Source of the DNA: Thermohalobaculum sp039816045
Lineage (GTDB): Bacteria > Pseudomonadota > Alphaproteobacteria > Rhodobacterales > Rhodobacteraceae
DNA: 64,000 nucleotides
NCBI GenBank assembly: GCA_039816045.1
Contig: JBCBYB010000018.1
Location: forward strand, 1-64,000
Direction: 5' to 3'
Positions within the stretch are counted from its first letter, which is position 1. Every line of letters starts with the position of its first letter. This document shows positions 8,798-17,848 of the stretch, one piece after another. The notes under the pieces are model-generated. The model searched no databases, was not told the origin of the DNA, and saw only the letters and a program-made list of their open reading frames with translations. A program made the position numbers and the translations under genes.

Positions 8798-9436
8798 TCA
8801 GTCTTTTGGGCCGTAGTCCGCGAAGCGGGCGATGGCTGCATCCATCTCGGCCGCGCTCAGCAACACGGGTCCGCCGATGGAGAGCGCAATGCAATGCTGT
8901 CGGGCAAGCCCTTCCAACTCCACAGCCAGCGCCATGGCCCGGCTGAGATCCGCGCCGACGGTGATGGCCCCATGATTGGCGAGAAGGCAGGCAGTTCGGC
9001 CCTCCAGCGCGACCAGAGCGGCATCGGACAACTCTGCCGTTCCAAACGTCGCATAGGCCGAGCACCGCACCACGGCCCCTCCGAACAAGGCCACCATATA
9101 GTGCGAGGCCGGGATCGGGCGCCGCGTCATGGAGAGCGCGGTGGCATAGGGCGAATGGGTGTGGACGACCGCCTGCGCCTCGGCCCGCGTGGCCAGGATC
9201 GCCCGGTGAAAATGCCACTCGCTGGAGGGATTGTCCCCCGCTTTGGGACCATCGGCCAGGGAAACCATGACCATGTCCTCGGGCATCAACCGATCAGGCG
9301 CGATCCCGGATGGCGTGATCAGCATCGCGTCGCCAGCCCGCACCGATATGTTGCCGGAGGTGCCGGTGACCAATCCCTTGTCCACAAGGGCGCGGGCTGC
9401 CTCAACGATCTCCCGGCGCACCGCCTCTTGGTTCAT
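8798..9436 (-). CDS. Class II aldolase/adducin-family protein
   Basis: 212-aa protein starting MNQEAVRREIVEAARALVDK, after a GGGGGAG ribosome site. Class II aldolase signatures: TSGNISVRAGDAMLITPSG, then EWHFHRAILATRAEAQAVVHTHSPYATALS, where HTHS supplies zinc-binding His residues, and a third His in LLANHGAITVG. Such proteins include L-fuculose-phosphate and 3-oxo-tetronate-phosphate aldolases and decarboxylases; the substrate cannot be assigned here. It ends 23 bp before the downstream CbiG-annotated-type gene on the same strand and may be co-transcribed with it. Confidence 0.88.
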   Translation of the reverse strand: MNQEAVRREIVEAARALVDKGLVTGTSGNISVRAGDAMLITPSGIAPDRLMPEDMVMVSLADGPKAGDNPSSEWHFHRAILATRAEAQAVVHTHSPYATALSMTRRPIPASHYMVALFGGAVVRCSAYATFGTAELSDAALVALEGRTACLLANHGAITVGADLSRAMALAVELEGLARQHCIALSIGGPVLLSAAEMDAAIARFADYGPKD

Positions 9437-9493
9437 TGGCTCCCCCTTCGGTGAAACCCTGCCTTGGGGGCGCCTCCCCGACAAGCTGGCGCG

Positions 9494-10834
9494 TCAGGCA
9501 GCGGGCAGATCAATGCTTACCTTAAGCCCTTCGAGCCGGCCTGAGCCGAGATCGAACTTCCCATCGTAGAGTTGAACGAGGTCGCTGAGAATCGCCAGAC
9601 CCAATCCGTGTCCCGGCACCGCTTCATCGAGCCGCCCCCCCCGTTCCATGATCGCTCGGCGATCAGCTTCCAGGATCCCAGGGCCGTCGTCTTCGATCAC
9701 AAGGCACAATCGCCCATCCGTCACCTGAGCGGTTAAGAGAATGCGCGTGGCGGCCCACTTGCGGGCGTTGTCGAGCGGATTGCCGAGGATCTCGAAGAAG
9801 TCGGCCTCATCGCCCAGAAAGGCGGCACGGAGATCAATGATCCGCTCGACCTCCAGGCCACGTGCCGACAGTCCGGGCTGCAAAGCTGCCAGCAGGTCGT
9901 CGACGCACTTGGCCACGTCCACCTTGCGAAACGGCGTGCCAGCCGCGTGGCTCCGCCCCAGGTGGCGGTTGAGGGAGAGACCGATCCGGTCTGCTTGCCG
10001 GCGCAGAGCCTCTGCCTCGCGGGGCGTGAGCCCATCGGCCTGTTGGCGGATCACCGAGAGCGGCGTCTTGATCGCATGGGCGAGATCGGCGGCCTGACCG
10101 CGGGACCGCGTGACCAGGCGTTCGACGTGGACACGCAGGTCCTCGATCTCGCGAGCAACCGGCGCAATCTCACCCGGCCAGGCCTTTGGCGGAGGCTCCT
10201 GCCCGCCACGAATGGCGGCAATATGGTCTCGGAGCGCCCTCAAAGGACGCAAGCCCACCCAGGCGACGACCAAAATGCTGCCGATGAGCCCTGCTCCCAG
10301 AACGCCGAGCGCCACCAGCACGCTTTGCCGAAAGCTGCCGACAGCCGCATCGATCTCGTTTTGGGGGCGCGCGACGGCAAAAATCAACCTTCCCGTGTGA
10401 AAGCGGGGGGCAACCGCCCTTGAGAGCCCGCGGAGTTTTGCCCCGAAGGGCCCCGGGAAGCGCCCGACTGCCCCTGCAGGCGCGCGCAGGAGACTGTCAT
10501 TGCTGGGTTCGACCGCGCCGAGCGACGGGGATTGCAGCAGCACCGTCTCGCCGCGACGGATCTGCCAGGACCAGCCGGAGAACGGTCGCTGGAACCGGGT
10601 GCCGGGCAGGCTACCGGCCAACCGCGCGTCGCCATCGCGCCCGACGATAGTGAGGGAGACAAGCTCCACCAACTGATCATTCAGTTCCGCATCTGCCTCG
10701 CGCAAGAGATGGTCCCGGAAGAGCTCGATCAGAAGAACCGCTGTGATGGTCACCGCCAGAACGCACCAGAGGGAGGCCGCCAGCAAAAGCCGGGCCCGCA
10801 TCGAGAGCGGACGGCTAGCCGACATGGTACCCAT
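9494..10834 (-). CDS. Sensor histidine kinase, PhoQ-like class
   Basis: 446-aa membrane histidine kinase. Membrane segments lie at about 15-37 and 171-193, enclosing a sensor domain of about 130 residues. A HAMP-like region follows. The phospho-acceptor box is ADLAHAIKTPLSVIRQQADG (His about 253), the short-H-box form seen in PhoQ-type kinases. ATPase motifs are NPLDNARKWA, EDDGPGI and GHGLGLAIL. It overlaps the response regulator gene upstream by 20 bp, and that gene overlaps a PepSY/RTX-like protein gene. The three look like one operon in the order secreted protein, regulator, kinase. Confidence 0.92.
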   Translation of the reverse strand: MGTMSASRPLSMRARLLLAASLWCVLAVTITAVLLIELFRDHLLREADAELNDQLVELVSLTIVGRDGDARLAGSLPGTRFQRPFSGWSWQIRRGETVLLQSPSLGAVEPSNDSLLRAPAGAVGRFPGPFGAKLRGLSRAVAPRFHTGRLIFAVARPQNEIDAAVGSFRQSVLVALGVLGAGLIGSILVVAWVGLRPLRALRDHIAAIRGGQEPPPKAWPGEIAPVAREIEDLRVHVERLVTRSRGQAADLAHAIKTPLSVIRQQADGLTPREAEALRRQADRIGLSLNRHLGRSHAAGTPFRKVDVAKCVDDLLAALQPGLSARGLEVERIIDLRAAFLGDEADFFEILGNPLDNARKWAATRILLTAQVTDGRLCLVIEDDGPGILEADRRAIMERGGRLDEAVPGHGLGLAILSDLVQLYDGKFDLGSGRLEGLKVSIDLPAA

Positions 10835-11468
10835 GGCCGCGATGGGTCACGATCCGCGATGCGCCGATCTTCTTGCGCAGGCGCGCGATTGTGACCTCGA
10901 TGACGTTGGGATCGCGGTCGACGTCCTCATCGTACATGTGCTCGCCGAGTTCTGCCTTTGAGATCACGCGGCCGCGGTTCACCGCGAGATAGGCCAGCGC
11001 GCGGTACTCGGTCGGGCTCAGGGTGACCGAGGTGCCATCGCGCCAAACCATTCGGCGAGAGAGGTCAATCTCCAAATCCTCGATGACCAGCCGAGAGGCT
11101 GCCTGCCCGGTGGAGCGCCGAATGAGGGCTTCGAGCCGGGCCAATAGCTCTTCGGTCTCGAAGGGCTTACCGAGATAGTCATCCGCCCCTGCGCGCAACC
11201 CCGCAACCCGGTCATGCCAGCGGTCCCGTGCCGTCAGGATCAGCACAGGCGTGGCAACGCCCGACCGGCGGAGCGCTTCGAGCACCGAAAGCCCGTCTCG
11301 GATCGGCAACCCGATATCGAGGACAATCGCGCCGTAAAGCCCCGTTTCCGCCAGATGAAGCCCGGTCTCCCCATCCTCGGCCTCGTCCAGGACATAGGCC
11401 GCATCGTGCAGGCTCCGCCGAAGTGAGGCGCGCAAATCCGAATCGTCTTCGACCAACAGCAGTCGCAT
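10815..11468 (-). CDS. OmpR/PhoP-family response regulator
   Basis: 217-aa two-component regulator. The receiver has acidic residues at 8-9, Asp51 as phospho-acceptor (IVLDIGLPIRDG), a switch Thr (LILTARDRW) and Lys in LGKPFETEE. The C-terminal winged helix includes DVDRDPNVIEVTIARLRKKI and ends in RGHGYHVG, close to PhoP. It sits between the PepSY/RTX-like gene (overlap TGATG) and the kinase gene (20-bp overlap), so the partners are clear. By analogy with PhoP systems, divalent cations or envelope damage are possible inputs, but nothing in the sequence proves it. Confidence 0.93.
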   Translation of the reverse strand: MRLLLVEDDSDLRASLRRSLHDAAYVLDEAEDGETGLHLAETGLYGAIVLDIGLPIRDGLSVLEALRRSGVATPVLILTARDRWHDRVAGLRAGADDYLGKPFETEELLARLEALIRRSTGQAASRLVIEDLEIDLSRRMVWRDGTSVTLSPTEYRALAYLAVNRGRVISKAELGEHMYDEDVDRDPNVIEVTIARLRKKIGASRIVTHRGHGYHVG

Positions 11469-12364
11469 CAGTCGTCGTCCTCCAGGAACTCGTAGAGGTC
11501 TTCAAGGCGCTCCTCGATCAATTCGAGGGCGTCTTCGTCTCCGCTGACAAGCCAAGCCTCCGGTGGCTCCTCGTCGATCGGATAGCTCGGAACGTAGACG
11601 ATGCTGCCATCCGAGAACTCGGTCGTGCGGGCCGGCCAATGGGTTTTGCGAAGCTCAGGGCTCGCATCTCCATCGATCCCGAAAAACACACTCTCGGCGG
11701 TGAGCCCGCCGAGGGGGACGCCGATCAGCGTGACGGTCCAGTCGCCATGGTCGCCGTCGATGTCGATCTGTGTCCCTTTGCGGCCGTCGATCTCGACCAG
11801 TTGCGAGCGGCGGGAGATGTCTTCCATCGAGCGCAGAACGCCGAACCCGTCGGCGCGACGGGCGAAATCACCGACATCGAGCAGGTCCTCGCCGGGCGTA
11901 AAATCAAGGATGAGATCGGTGCCCGGGGTGAGGACGAACAGATCGGGCCCGGGCCCGCCCTCCATTACATCATCCGACCAGTCGCCCTCGAACCATTCGA
12001 TGGTCGAACCGCCAGCCATCCGGATCGACACCGGAAAAAGGTCATCATCTTCATCATCATCGTCGTCGTCTCGCCCACTGCCCGCGAAACGCTCCTCTAG
12101 GGTCCGCGCGTCGAAGACCAGGGCCATCACCTCATCGTCCGGGGTCAGCACCTCGACGATCCAGGTCTCCCGGCAGGCCCGTGTCGGGCTCACCAACATC
12201 TCGGCACTCAGCACCGTGAAGCCATCATATTCTTCGAGCCGCTCGGCCAGTTCACCAAAGCCTGCTACCGCGCCACCGGGGCAGACGACGTCATCCTTCG
12301 CAACCGCGGTCGACGCAAAAACGGACGCCGCCAAGCACGCAAGCCTCACCCAAGACACGCTCAC
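11468..12364 (-). CDS. Secreted PepSY-like/RTX-like acidic protein
   Basis: 298-aa protein with a clear signal peptide (LACLAASVFASTAVAKDD). Residues about 50-110 resemble a PepSY domain (TWIVEVLTPDDEVMALVFDA). Then comes a run of Asp residues (RDDDDDDEDDD). The second half contains GDWSDDVMEGGPGPDLFVL and LILDFTPGEDLLDVGDF, which match the C-terminal calcium-binding and beta-roll end of RTX or serralysin-type proteins. It is first in an operon with a two-component system (TGATG overlap), so it may be a periplasmic modulator of that sensor or an exported calcium-binding product. The exact family is not recognised. Confidence 0.7.
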   Translation of the reverse strand: MSVSWVRLACLAASVFASTAVAKDDVVCPGGAVAGFGELAERLEEYDGFTVLSAEMLVSPTRACRETWIVEVLTPDDEVMALVFDARTLEERFAGSGRDDDDDDEDDDLFPVSIRMAGGSTIEWFEGDWSDDVMEGGPGPDLFVLTPGTDLILDFTPGEDLLDVGDFARRADGFGVLRSMEDISRRSQLVEIDGRKGTQIDIDGDHGDWTVTLIGVPLGGLTAESVFFGIDGDASPELRKTHWPARTTEFSDGSIVYVPSYPIDEEPPEAWLVSGDEDALELIEERLEDLYEFLEDDD

Positions 12365-12518
12365 ACCACTCCCCCACGGCGTCCATCTCGCTCGTCTTTG
12401 CCCATCGGGGTTCCTAAACCCTGTTTCCTGTCAATTCGCTGACAACCTGGGTCAGGCAGTTGAAAGCTGGGGTTTCCTAGAGTGTCCGCAAGATCAGTCA
12501 TGATGGAGTGAGGGAACC

Positions 12519-15500
12519 ATGAATGAGGCGATGATGCACCCCGCCGGAGGTCATGGCGCGATGGCGCTCGTGCCCCTGGAGGCGGCGACCCACACGGCGG
12601 TGACCTCCGGCGATTGGAGCAATCCGGCGACCTGGGGGGGTACGGTGCCAGGCGAGGGCGCGCGTGTGGTCATCCCCGAGGGGCTTACGGTCCGGATCGA
12701 TGACGAGATCGGGACGCTGATCGAGACAGTGCGGATCGACGGCACGCTTGATTTCGCGACTGACCGAGACACGCTGCTGCGGGTGGACACGCTGGTGTCG
12801 TCGCAGACAGGCACACTGCGGGTTGGAACCGCCGAAGCGCCGATCTCCGCGGATGTCACCGCAAAGATCGCCTTTGCCGGCGATGGTCCGATCGACCCGA
12901 CGACCGATGCCGCCTTGCTCGGGCGCGGCGCTCTCCTCCATGGTCAGACCGAAATTCATGGGGCCACCAAGACCGGCTTCATCCCCCTTGGCGTGCAACC
13001 GGTGGCGGGCGACACCACGCTTGAGCTGTCCACGATCCCGATCGGCTGGCGCGTCGGCGACGAGCTCTCCGTTGCGGGTACCGATGCAGACGATCCCGAC
13101 GGCGACGAGGTTGTGACGATCACCGCGATCAGTGGCGCCACGGTCACGATCGACCGACCGCTACAGTTTGACCACACAGCCCCCCGCGCCGATTTCGATG
13201 TCCATGTCGCGAATCTCACGCGCAACGTGGAATTCCTGTCGGAGGACCCGAGCCCGCTTGCCCGCGGCCACGTGATGTTCATGCACACGAACGACGTGGA
13301 TGCGCGCTATGTCGCCTTCACCGATCTTGGCCGCACCGACAAAGGCGCTGGCGTCGACGACTGGACGCTCGCGACGGGGAACGAAGAGTCCATCGGTCCC
13401 GATCTCACCGAAGTCGAACTGCTCGGCGGCACCAATGTTCGCGGGCGTTACTCTGTTCATTTCCACCGCGGTGGCGACGAAGGCGAACCCGGTCATGTCG
13501 AGGGCGCCGTCGTCCGCAACGACCCCGGTTGGGCCTATGTGAACCACTCCTCCAATGTCGATTTCGTCGGCAATGTATCACACAACATCACCGGTGCGGC
13601 CTACAACACCGAAGCGGGCGACGAGGTCGGGTCCTTCATCGGCAATTTCGCAATTCGCACCGTGAACCCGTTGGCTAATCTGAACCCGGCCGATGCCGAA
13701 CTCGACCCGGAACAGGCACCCGATGCTCGGGCCGATACCCAGGACTATGGCTGGCAGGGCGATGGTTTCTGGTTCCACGGCTCCGGTGTCACGGTCGAAG
13801 ACAACGTGGTCTCCGGCGCTACGGGGCATGCCTATATTTACTGGCAGCTCGGTCTTGTGGAACGCAACCTCGGTGAAAACCTGGTCGATGTGGCAACGTT
13901 GCCGAACGGTGAGCTGATCGGCCCGGACGGGACGCTGGTGCGCACCAAGCAGGTCCCAGTTCCGAGCTTCGATGGGAACGACGCCTATGCGGCGAGCAAG
14001 GGCCTCCAGATCCACTACCTCCACACGGACAATCGCGACGAGGCGGATGCTTTTTTTGTGGAGGAAGGCGTGCTGGCGGAAGTCCCTCAGGCCTATGAGG
14101 ACCAGCTCCAATCCACTTTTTCAGACAGCACCTTCTGGAACGTGCGCCTCTCAGGCGTGGACGCGCCCTACGCCACCCGCCTGACGTTTGAGGACATTGA
14201 AGTGTTCGGCACGGGCGAGGAGGGATCGGTTGGCATCAAACTCGATCACTTCGCCAACCAGAACAATTTCACCGTGCGCGACGTAACGGTCGAAGGGTTC
14301 ACGACCGGGATCGGCGCGCCCCGCCAAGGTGACGCGTCCATCGAAGAAGCCAGGATCTCGGCGCTGGAGGATTTACGCATCGCGTTGCCCAACCAGGACC
14401 CGAGAAATCTTGAGATCACAGGCGTCGAGTTTGCGCCGCTTGACCCGGTCTTGGCAGGCCGCGTCGATGCGGGAGACCGCCAGAACATCATGCTCGATCC
14501 GCTGTTCGATTTTGCCTTCGACGAAGAGGAAGACAACTTCGAGGATGAATTCGACGAGGGCGAGAAAGACGACGACCGGGACGACGAAGACGAGGATTTT
14601 GACGAGGATGAGTTTGAAGATGAAGACGATGATTACGGTGAGGCCGACCTGAACATTGCCTTTGTCGGGGACAGCATCACCGATGCCGAGGAGGATGCGA
14701 GCTTCGTCACCATTCTGGACGAGATCCTTGGGCCGGATGTCACTGCGGAGGCATATGCACTCGGCGGCTCCGGTCTGACGGATGCGGTTGAGGAACCCCT
14801 GCCCGACACCGATATCTATAAGGATCTGCTCGACAGCGAGGCGGAGGTTGTCTGGGTTATGATCGGCGGCAACGATCTGGCCGAGGGGGCGTCCGTCGAG
14901 GACTATGAAGACGCCCTCTACAATCTGATGGACGATCTGGTCGAGATGGCTTCTGACCCCGAGATCGTCATCGCCGCCCAGCCCCCCTTCTGGGCCTTCA
15001 TGCCCGACGCCCATGAGGCGTTCCGGGAGGACTGGGTGCCAGCGATGGAAGCCGTGGCCGATGAGTTCGACGCGACATTCGTCGATATCAACGCCCTGGT
15101 TCCGGACTACCCTGACAACTATCCGGACGAAATCCATCCGAACTCTGAGGGCGCCGAAACCCTCGCCGACTTGATCGCGCCACTCAGTGTCGCCCTGCTG
15201 CCCGACGGGCCCTTCGAGCCGGAAGAGGACGAGGAAGACGAGCAGGCCTTCGACGAAGAAGAGGGCGAAGAGGACGCGTTCGAGGAGGATGACTTCCCGG
15301 CTGATTCCCTATCCTTGTTCCTCCCCGACCGCATTACCTTCGAGGGTGCCGGCATAGAGAGTGCGGGGCTCTACTTCGACATTCAAGCGCCCGACTATGT
15401 ACCCATTCCCGAGGAGAGCACGCTCGCAGAACTCGTTGAGCCCTCGATTGTCGGCCTAACGAATGCAGAGCTTCAGATGTTGTTTGGCTTCTCGGTGGGT

Positions 15501-16289
15501 GGTGCGCTTGTCCCTCCCGGTTCCATTGAATCCGAGCTGCTTGTCGGCGGTGTCTTTGGAGAACCTTTGCCGGCCTTCGCTGAGTTTCCGCCCGCGGTCG
15601 ACGATCTCCCAGATGATGCCGAGCACGACGAGGATAGTGGCGACCCGCATGATGACGGCGAGGACGTCGAGGGTCCTGAAGACGACGAGCACGAAGCGGA
15701 GTTGGGCGAGGACGAGAACGAGGACGACGAGCTTCGCGACCCAGATGAAGATCGGGAAAACGGCGACGTCGAAGATGCGGACGATGGTGTTGCACCCGAT
15801 ATGGATGCCTCCTCGGCGGACCTCCTGCTGCTCGCCAAGTTCTATCTCGTGTTCCTGGGTCGCATGCCCGATCAGCTCGGGTTCGCCTTCTGGGAGGAGA
15901 TGCTGTCTCTCAGCCCGGATCTGAATGCCTCCGACCTAGCACCAACTTTCGCCGGCGCTGTCGAGTTCGAAGCCCGCTATGGAGACGCCGCACCTGCCGA
16001 TGTGGTCGATGCGCTCTACGACAATGCGCTCGGCCGGGCTCCGGATACGGCGGGCGGGGCTTTCTGGGCCAACGAACTTGCCGAAAACGGGGGACTGGGT
16101 TTGATCGATCTCGCTCTGGCCTTTGCCTTCGCGCCAGAGACAGAGGATCTGCACGGGGATGCCCTTTATGACTTCCTAGACCCCCAGCATGATGGACCCG
16201 CTGCACTGGCATCAGGGTTTGCTGAGATCGACCCGGCCGCGTCTTCCGATATCGAGGGATCAGATCCGTTGGACACGATCTTCTTCTGA
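12519..16289 (+). CDS. 1256-aa acidic protein: G8 domain, beta-helix, SGNH hydrolase, DUF4214
   Basis: Large acidic protein with no Sec signal. Residues 28-150 look like a G8 domain (SGDWSNPATWGGTVPGEG). About 200-650 look like a right-handed beta-helix of the kind that follows G8 in CEMIP-type proteins (RYSVHFHRGG, GDGFWFHGSGVTVEDNVV). An Asp/Glu-rich linker spans about 668-708. An SGNH/GDSL hydrolase domain follows with Ser719 (FVGDSIT), Asn785 (IGGND) and Asp870/His873 (DEIHPN). A second acidic stretch is at about 905-930 and a third near 1030-1095. DUF4214 is near 1100-1225 (FYLVFLGRMPDQLGFAFW). It ends SDPLDTIFF, an acidic residue then hydrophobics, like type I secretion signals. Likely a secreted carbohydrate-acting or esterase protein; the substrate is unknown. 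Confidence 0.85.
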   Translation: MNEAMMHPAGGHGAMALVPLEAATHTAVTSGDWSNPATWGGTVPGEGARVVIPEGLTVRIDDEIGTLIETVRIDGTLDFATDRDTLLRVDTLVSSQTGTLRVGTAEAPISADVTAKIAFAGDGPIDPTTDAALLGRGALLHGQTEIHGATKTGFIPLGVQPVAGDTTLELSTIPIGWRVGDELSVAGTDADDPDGDEVVTITAISGATVTIDRPLQFDHTAPRADFDVHVANLTRNVEFLSEDPSPLARGHVMFMHTNDVDARYVAFTDLGRTDKGAGVDDWTLATGNEESIGPDLTEVELLGGTNVRGRYSVHFHRGGDEGEPGHVEGAVVRNDPGWAYVNHSSNVDFVGNVSHNITGAAYNTEAGDEVGSFIGNFAIRTVNPLANLNPADAELDPEQAPDARADTQDYGWQGDGFWFHGSGVTVEDNVVSGATGHAYIYWQLGLVERNLGENLVDVATLPNGELIGPDGTLVRTKQVPVPSFDGNDAYAASKGLQIHYLHTDNRDEADAFFVEEGVLAEVPQAYEDQLQSTFSDSTFWNVRLSGVDAPYATRLTFEDIEVFGTGEEGSVGIKLDHFANQNNFTVRDVTVEGFTTGIGAPRQGDASIEEARISALEDLRIALPNQDPRNLEITGVEFAPLDPVLAGRVDAGDRQNIMLDPLFDFAFDEEEDNFEDEFDEGEKDDDRDDEDEDFDEDEFEDEDDDYGEADLNIAFVGDSITDAEEDASFVTILDEILGPDVTAEAYALGGSGLTDAVEEPLPDTDIYKDLLDSEAEVVWVMIGGNDLAEGASVEDYEDALYNLMDDLVEMASDPEIVIAAQPPFWAFMPDAHEAFREDWVPAMEAVADEFDATFVDINALVPDYPDNYPDEIHPNSEGAETLADLIAPLSVALLPDGPFEPEEDEEDEQAFDEEEGEEDAFEEDDFPADSLSLFLPDRITFEGAGIESAGLYFDIQAPDYVPIPEESTLAELVEPSIVGLTNAELQMLFGFSVGGALVPPGSIESELLVGGVFGEPLPAFAEFPPAVDDLPDDAEHDEDSGDPHDDGEDVEGPEDDEHEAELGEDENEDDELRDPDEDRENGDVEDADDGVAPDMDASSADLLLLAKFYLVFLGRMPDQLGFAFWEEMLSLSPDLNASDLAPTFAGAVEFEARYGDAAPADVVDALYDNALGRAPDTAGGAFWANELAENGGLGLIDLALAFAFAPETEDLHGDALYDFLDPQHDGPAALASGFAEIDPAASSDIEGSDPLDTIFF

Positions 16290-16318
16290 CTTGGGACAGA
16301 GGCGGAGCGGCCGTCAAG

Positions 16319-17848
16319 CTACCGACGGCCGCCACGTCCTCCCGGACCATCGCCAGGGCCGCCTCTTCCGCCTGGCCCTCCTCGCCCTCCAGGGCCTCCC
16401 GCCGGACCACCGCGACCGCCGACGCCACCGCCGACGCCACCGGCCGGACCGCCACGTCCGCCGGGTCCTCCGACACCGCCTCCCGGTCCCCCGCGCCCGC
16501 CGATGCTGCCAGGGCCGTCAGAGGCGTCTCCTGAACCGAGACCACCATCGGCCGAGCTACCGGGGCCTCCTAGGTCGCCACCCAATCCACCAGAGCGCCC
16601 GCCGAAGCCATTTGCACGACCGGACGCCCCGTTGTCGGTTTCGGCGTCGTCTGCTTCTGCCGCCGCGGCCTGCGCGGCATCCCTAGCGGCACCGGCGACG
16701 GTGCCAGCAAGACCCCGGTCGCGCGTGGCATCACCGATTGATCCACGCACACCGCCAGTGGTCGCCGACGCCGTCGCGGCGCTTCGAGCAGCCGAAAACG
16801 CATCCCGAACGGCACCGCTTCCCACCGCCTCGGTTGCGGTCGCTCGAGCAACCCCACGCAATCCAGTGGGTCGCTCTGAAACACGGCCAACGGCGGCCGT
16901 TCTGGTTGCGGACCCGACGGAATTCCCCGCGCGGCCGCTGGTCGCTCCGATCTCGCCGACAAAGACCGCGCGCCTGCCCGGTGTGGCACCGGCAAGTGTG
17001 ATGTCCGGCTGGCCGGAAATCACGACTTGGCGGCCGACCGATGACCCGTAACCCTCTATCGAGAACCGCGCGATCCCGGGACCAATTGGCGAAGCCAAGG
17101 CCGGGTCGACCCGGCGCGCCACCATACGTCCATTCTCATAGCGCCCGGTCACGGATAGAGCCGCCAAGCCTGCGGGAACGGTCTCCGGCATCTCGAGCTG
17201 AACCGAACCGATCCGAGCGGCCCCCGCAGCTGCAACGATGACGGGTCCGGTGATGCTGTTGGCCTCTAGCGCATCGAGCAGACTCACATGCCGCGCGACG
17301 ACCCGACCTCGGTCCCAAAGCCCCGATACGGCAACCGGTTGGCCAACGGACAATGCATCTAGCCAAAGCTGCGCGCCACGTGTGTCGGCTATCACGCCAT
17401 CGGCCGCAAGATCGACGGGAACACCCATAACACTGAACTGACCCGTGCCGGGGTCCAAGCGATCGATCTCACCAACCAAGGGAAGGTAGCGAGCGAGATG
17501 AACGGCACAGAGGCCGTCCGACCCCTCCACTGCGCGCGCCAAGACAACCTCTCCCTTACGCAGACTGCCAATCGGCTGTGACCCCAGGACGGACTCGACC
17601 ACAGCACCCGTCATGGAACGCAAGCGCAGCCCATTCACTTCGAAACGCGCGAGCGAGGTCACCGTTCCGAGGATTCCCGTGCCCCCAAGCCCTCCATCTG
17701 TCTCGTCCTCATCGCCGCCCGCAGCAGCCAAACATACATCCGACGAGAGACCTGGCGCGGTATTCGGCACGCGCTCTGCGCAGGCGGCGAGAGCCAGTAC
17801 CCCGAGCACAGCCAGCCAAAGGCGCATCGACACCCGAAGCCCGGTCAT
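16319..17848 (-). CDS. DUF5666-type lipoprotein with low-complexity tail
   Basis: 509-aa predicted lipoprotein: signal LWLAVLGVLALAACAER with lipobox LAAC (Cys23). Residues about 55-300 contain repeated OB-like segments (VGEIDRLDPGTGQFSVMGVPV, GQPVAVSGLWDRGRVVARHV, LSVTGRYENGRMVARRV) characteristic of DUF5666. From about 330 the chain becomes Ala-rich and then almost pure Gly/Pro/Arg repeats to the end. It overlaps the end of the DUF6502 gene by ATGA, so the two form an operon, and it converges with the G8/SGNH gene 30 bp away. The exported beta-barrel part may bind something in the envelope; no function is established. Confidence 0.75.
   Translation of the reverse strand: MTGLRVSMRLWLAVLGVLALAACAERVPNTAPGLSSDVCLAAAGGDEDETDGGLGGTGILGTVTSLARFEVNGLRLRSMTGAVVESVLGSQPIGSLRKGEVVLARAVEGSDGLCAVHLARYLPLVGEIDRLDPGTGQFSVMGVPVDLAADGVIADTRGAQLWLDALSVGQPVAVSGLWDRGRVVARHVSLLDALEANSITGPVIVAAAGAARIGSVQLEMPETVPAGLAALSVTGRYENGRMVARRVDPALASPIGPGIARFSIEGYGSSVGRQVVISGQPDITLAGATPGRRAVFVGEIGATSGRAGNSVGSATRTAAVGRVSERPTGLRGVARATATEAVGSGAVRDAFSAARSAATASATTGGVRGSIGDATRDRGLAGTVAGAARDAAQAAAAEADDAETDNGASGRANGFGGRSGGLGGDLGGPGSSADGGLGSGDASDGPGSIGGRGGPGGGVGGPGGRGGPAGGVGGGVGGRGGPAGGPGGRGGPGGRGGPGDGPGGRGGRR

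Noticed and set aside
8775..9218. Upstream extension of the CbiG-annotated-type gene to 9218
   Set aside because: The extension is antisense-free but out of frame with the class II aldolase gene on the same strand and has no family similarity; ATG 8774 gives the family-like start.
14373..15137. 254-codon minus-strand frame with hydrophobic VVFLALVEFILEVVFL stretches
   Set aside because: The hydrophobic run is simply the complement of the Asp/Glu-rich linker of the G8/SGNH gene.
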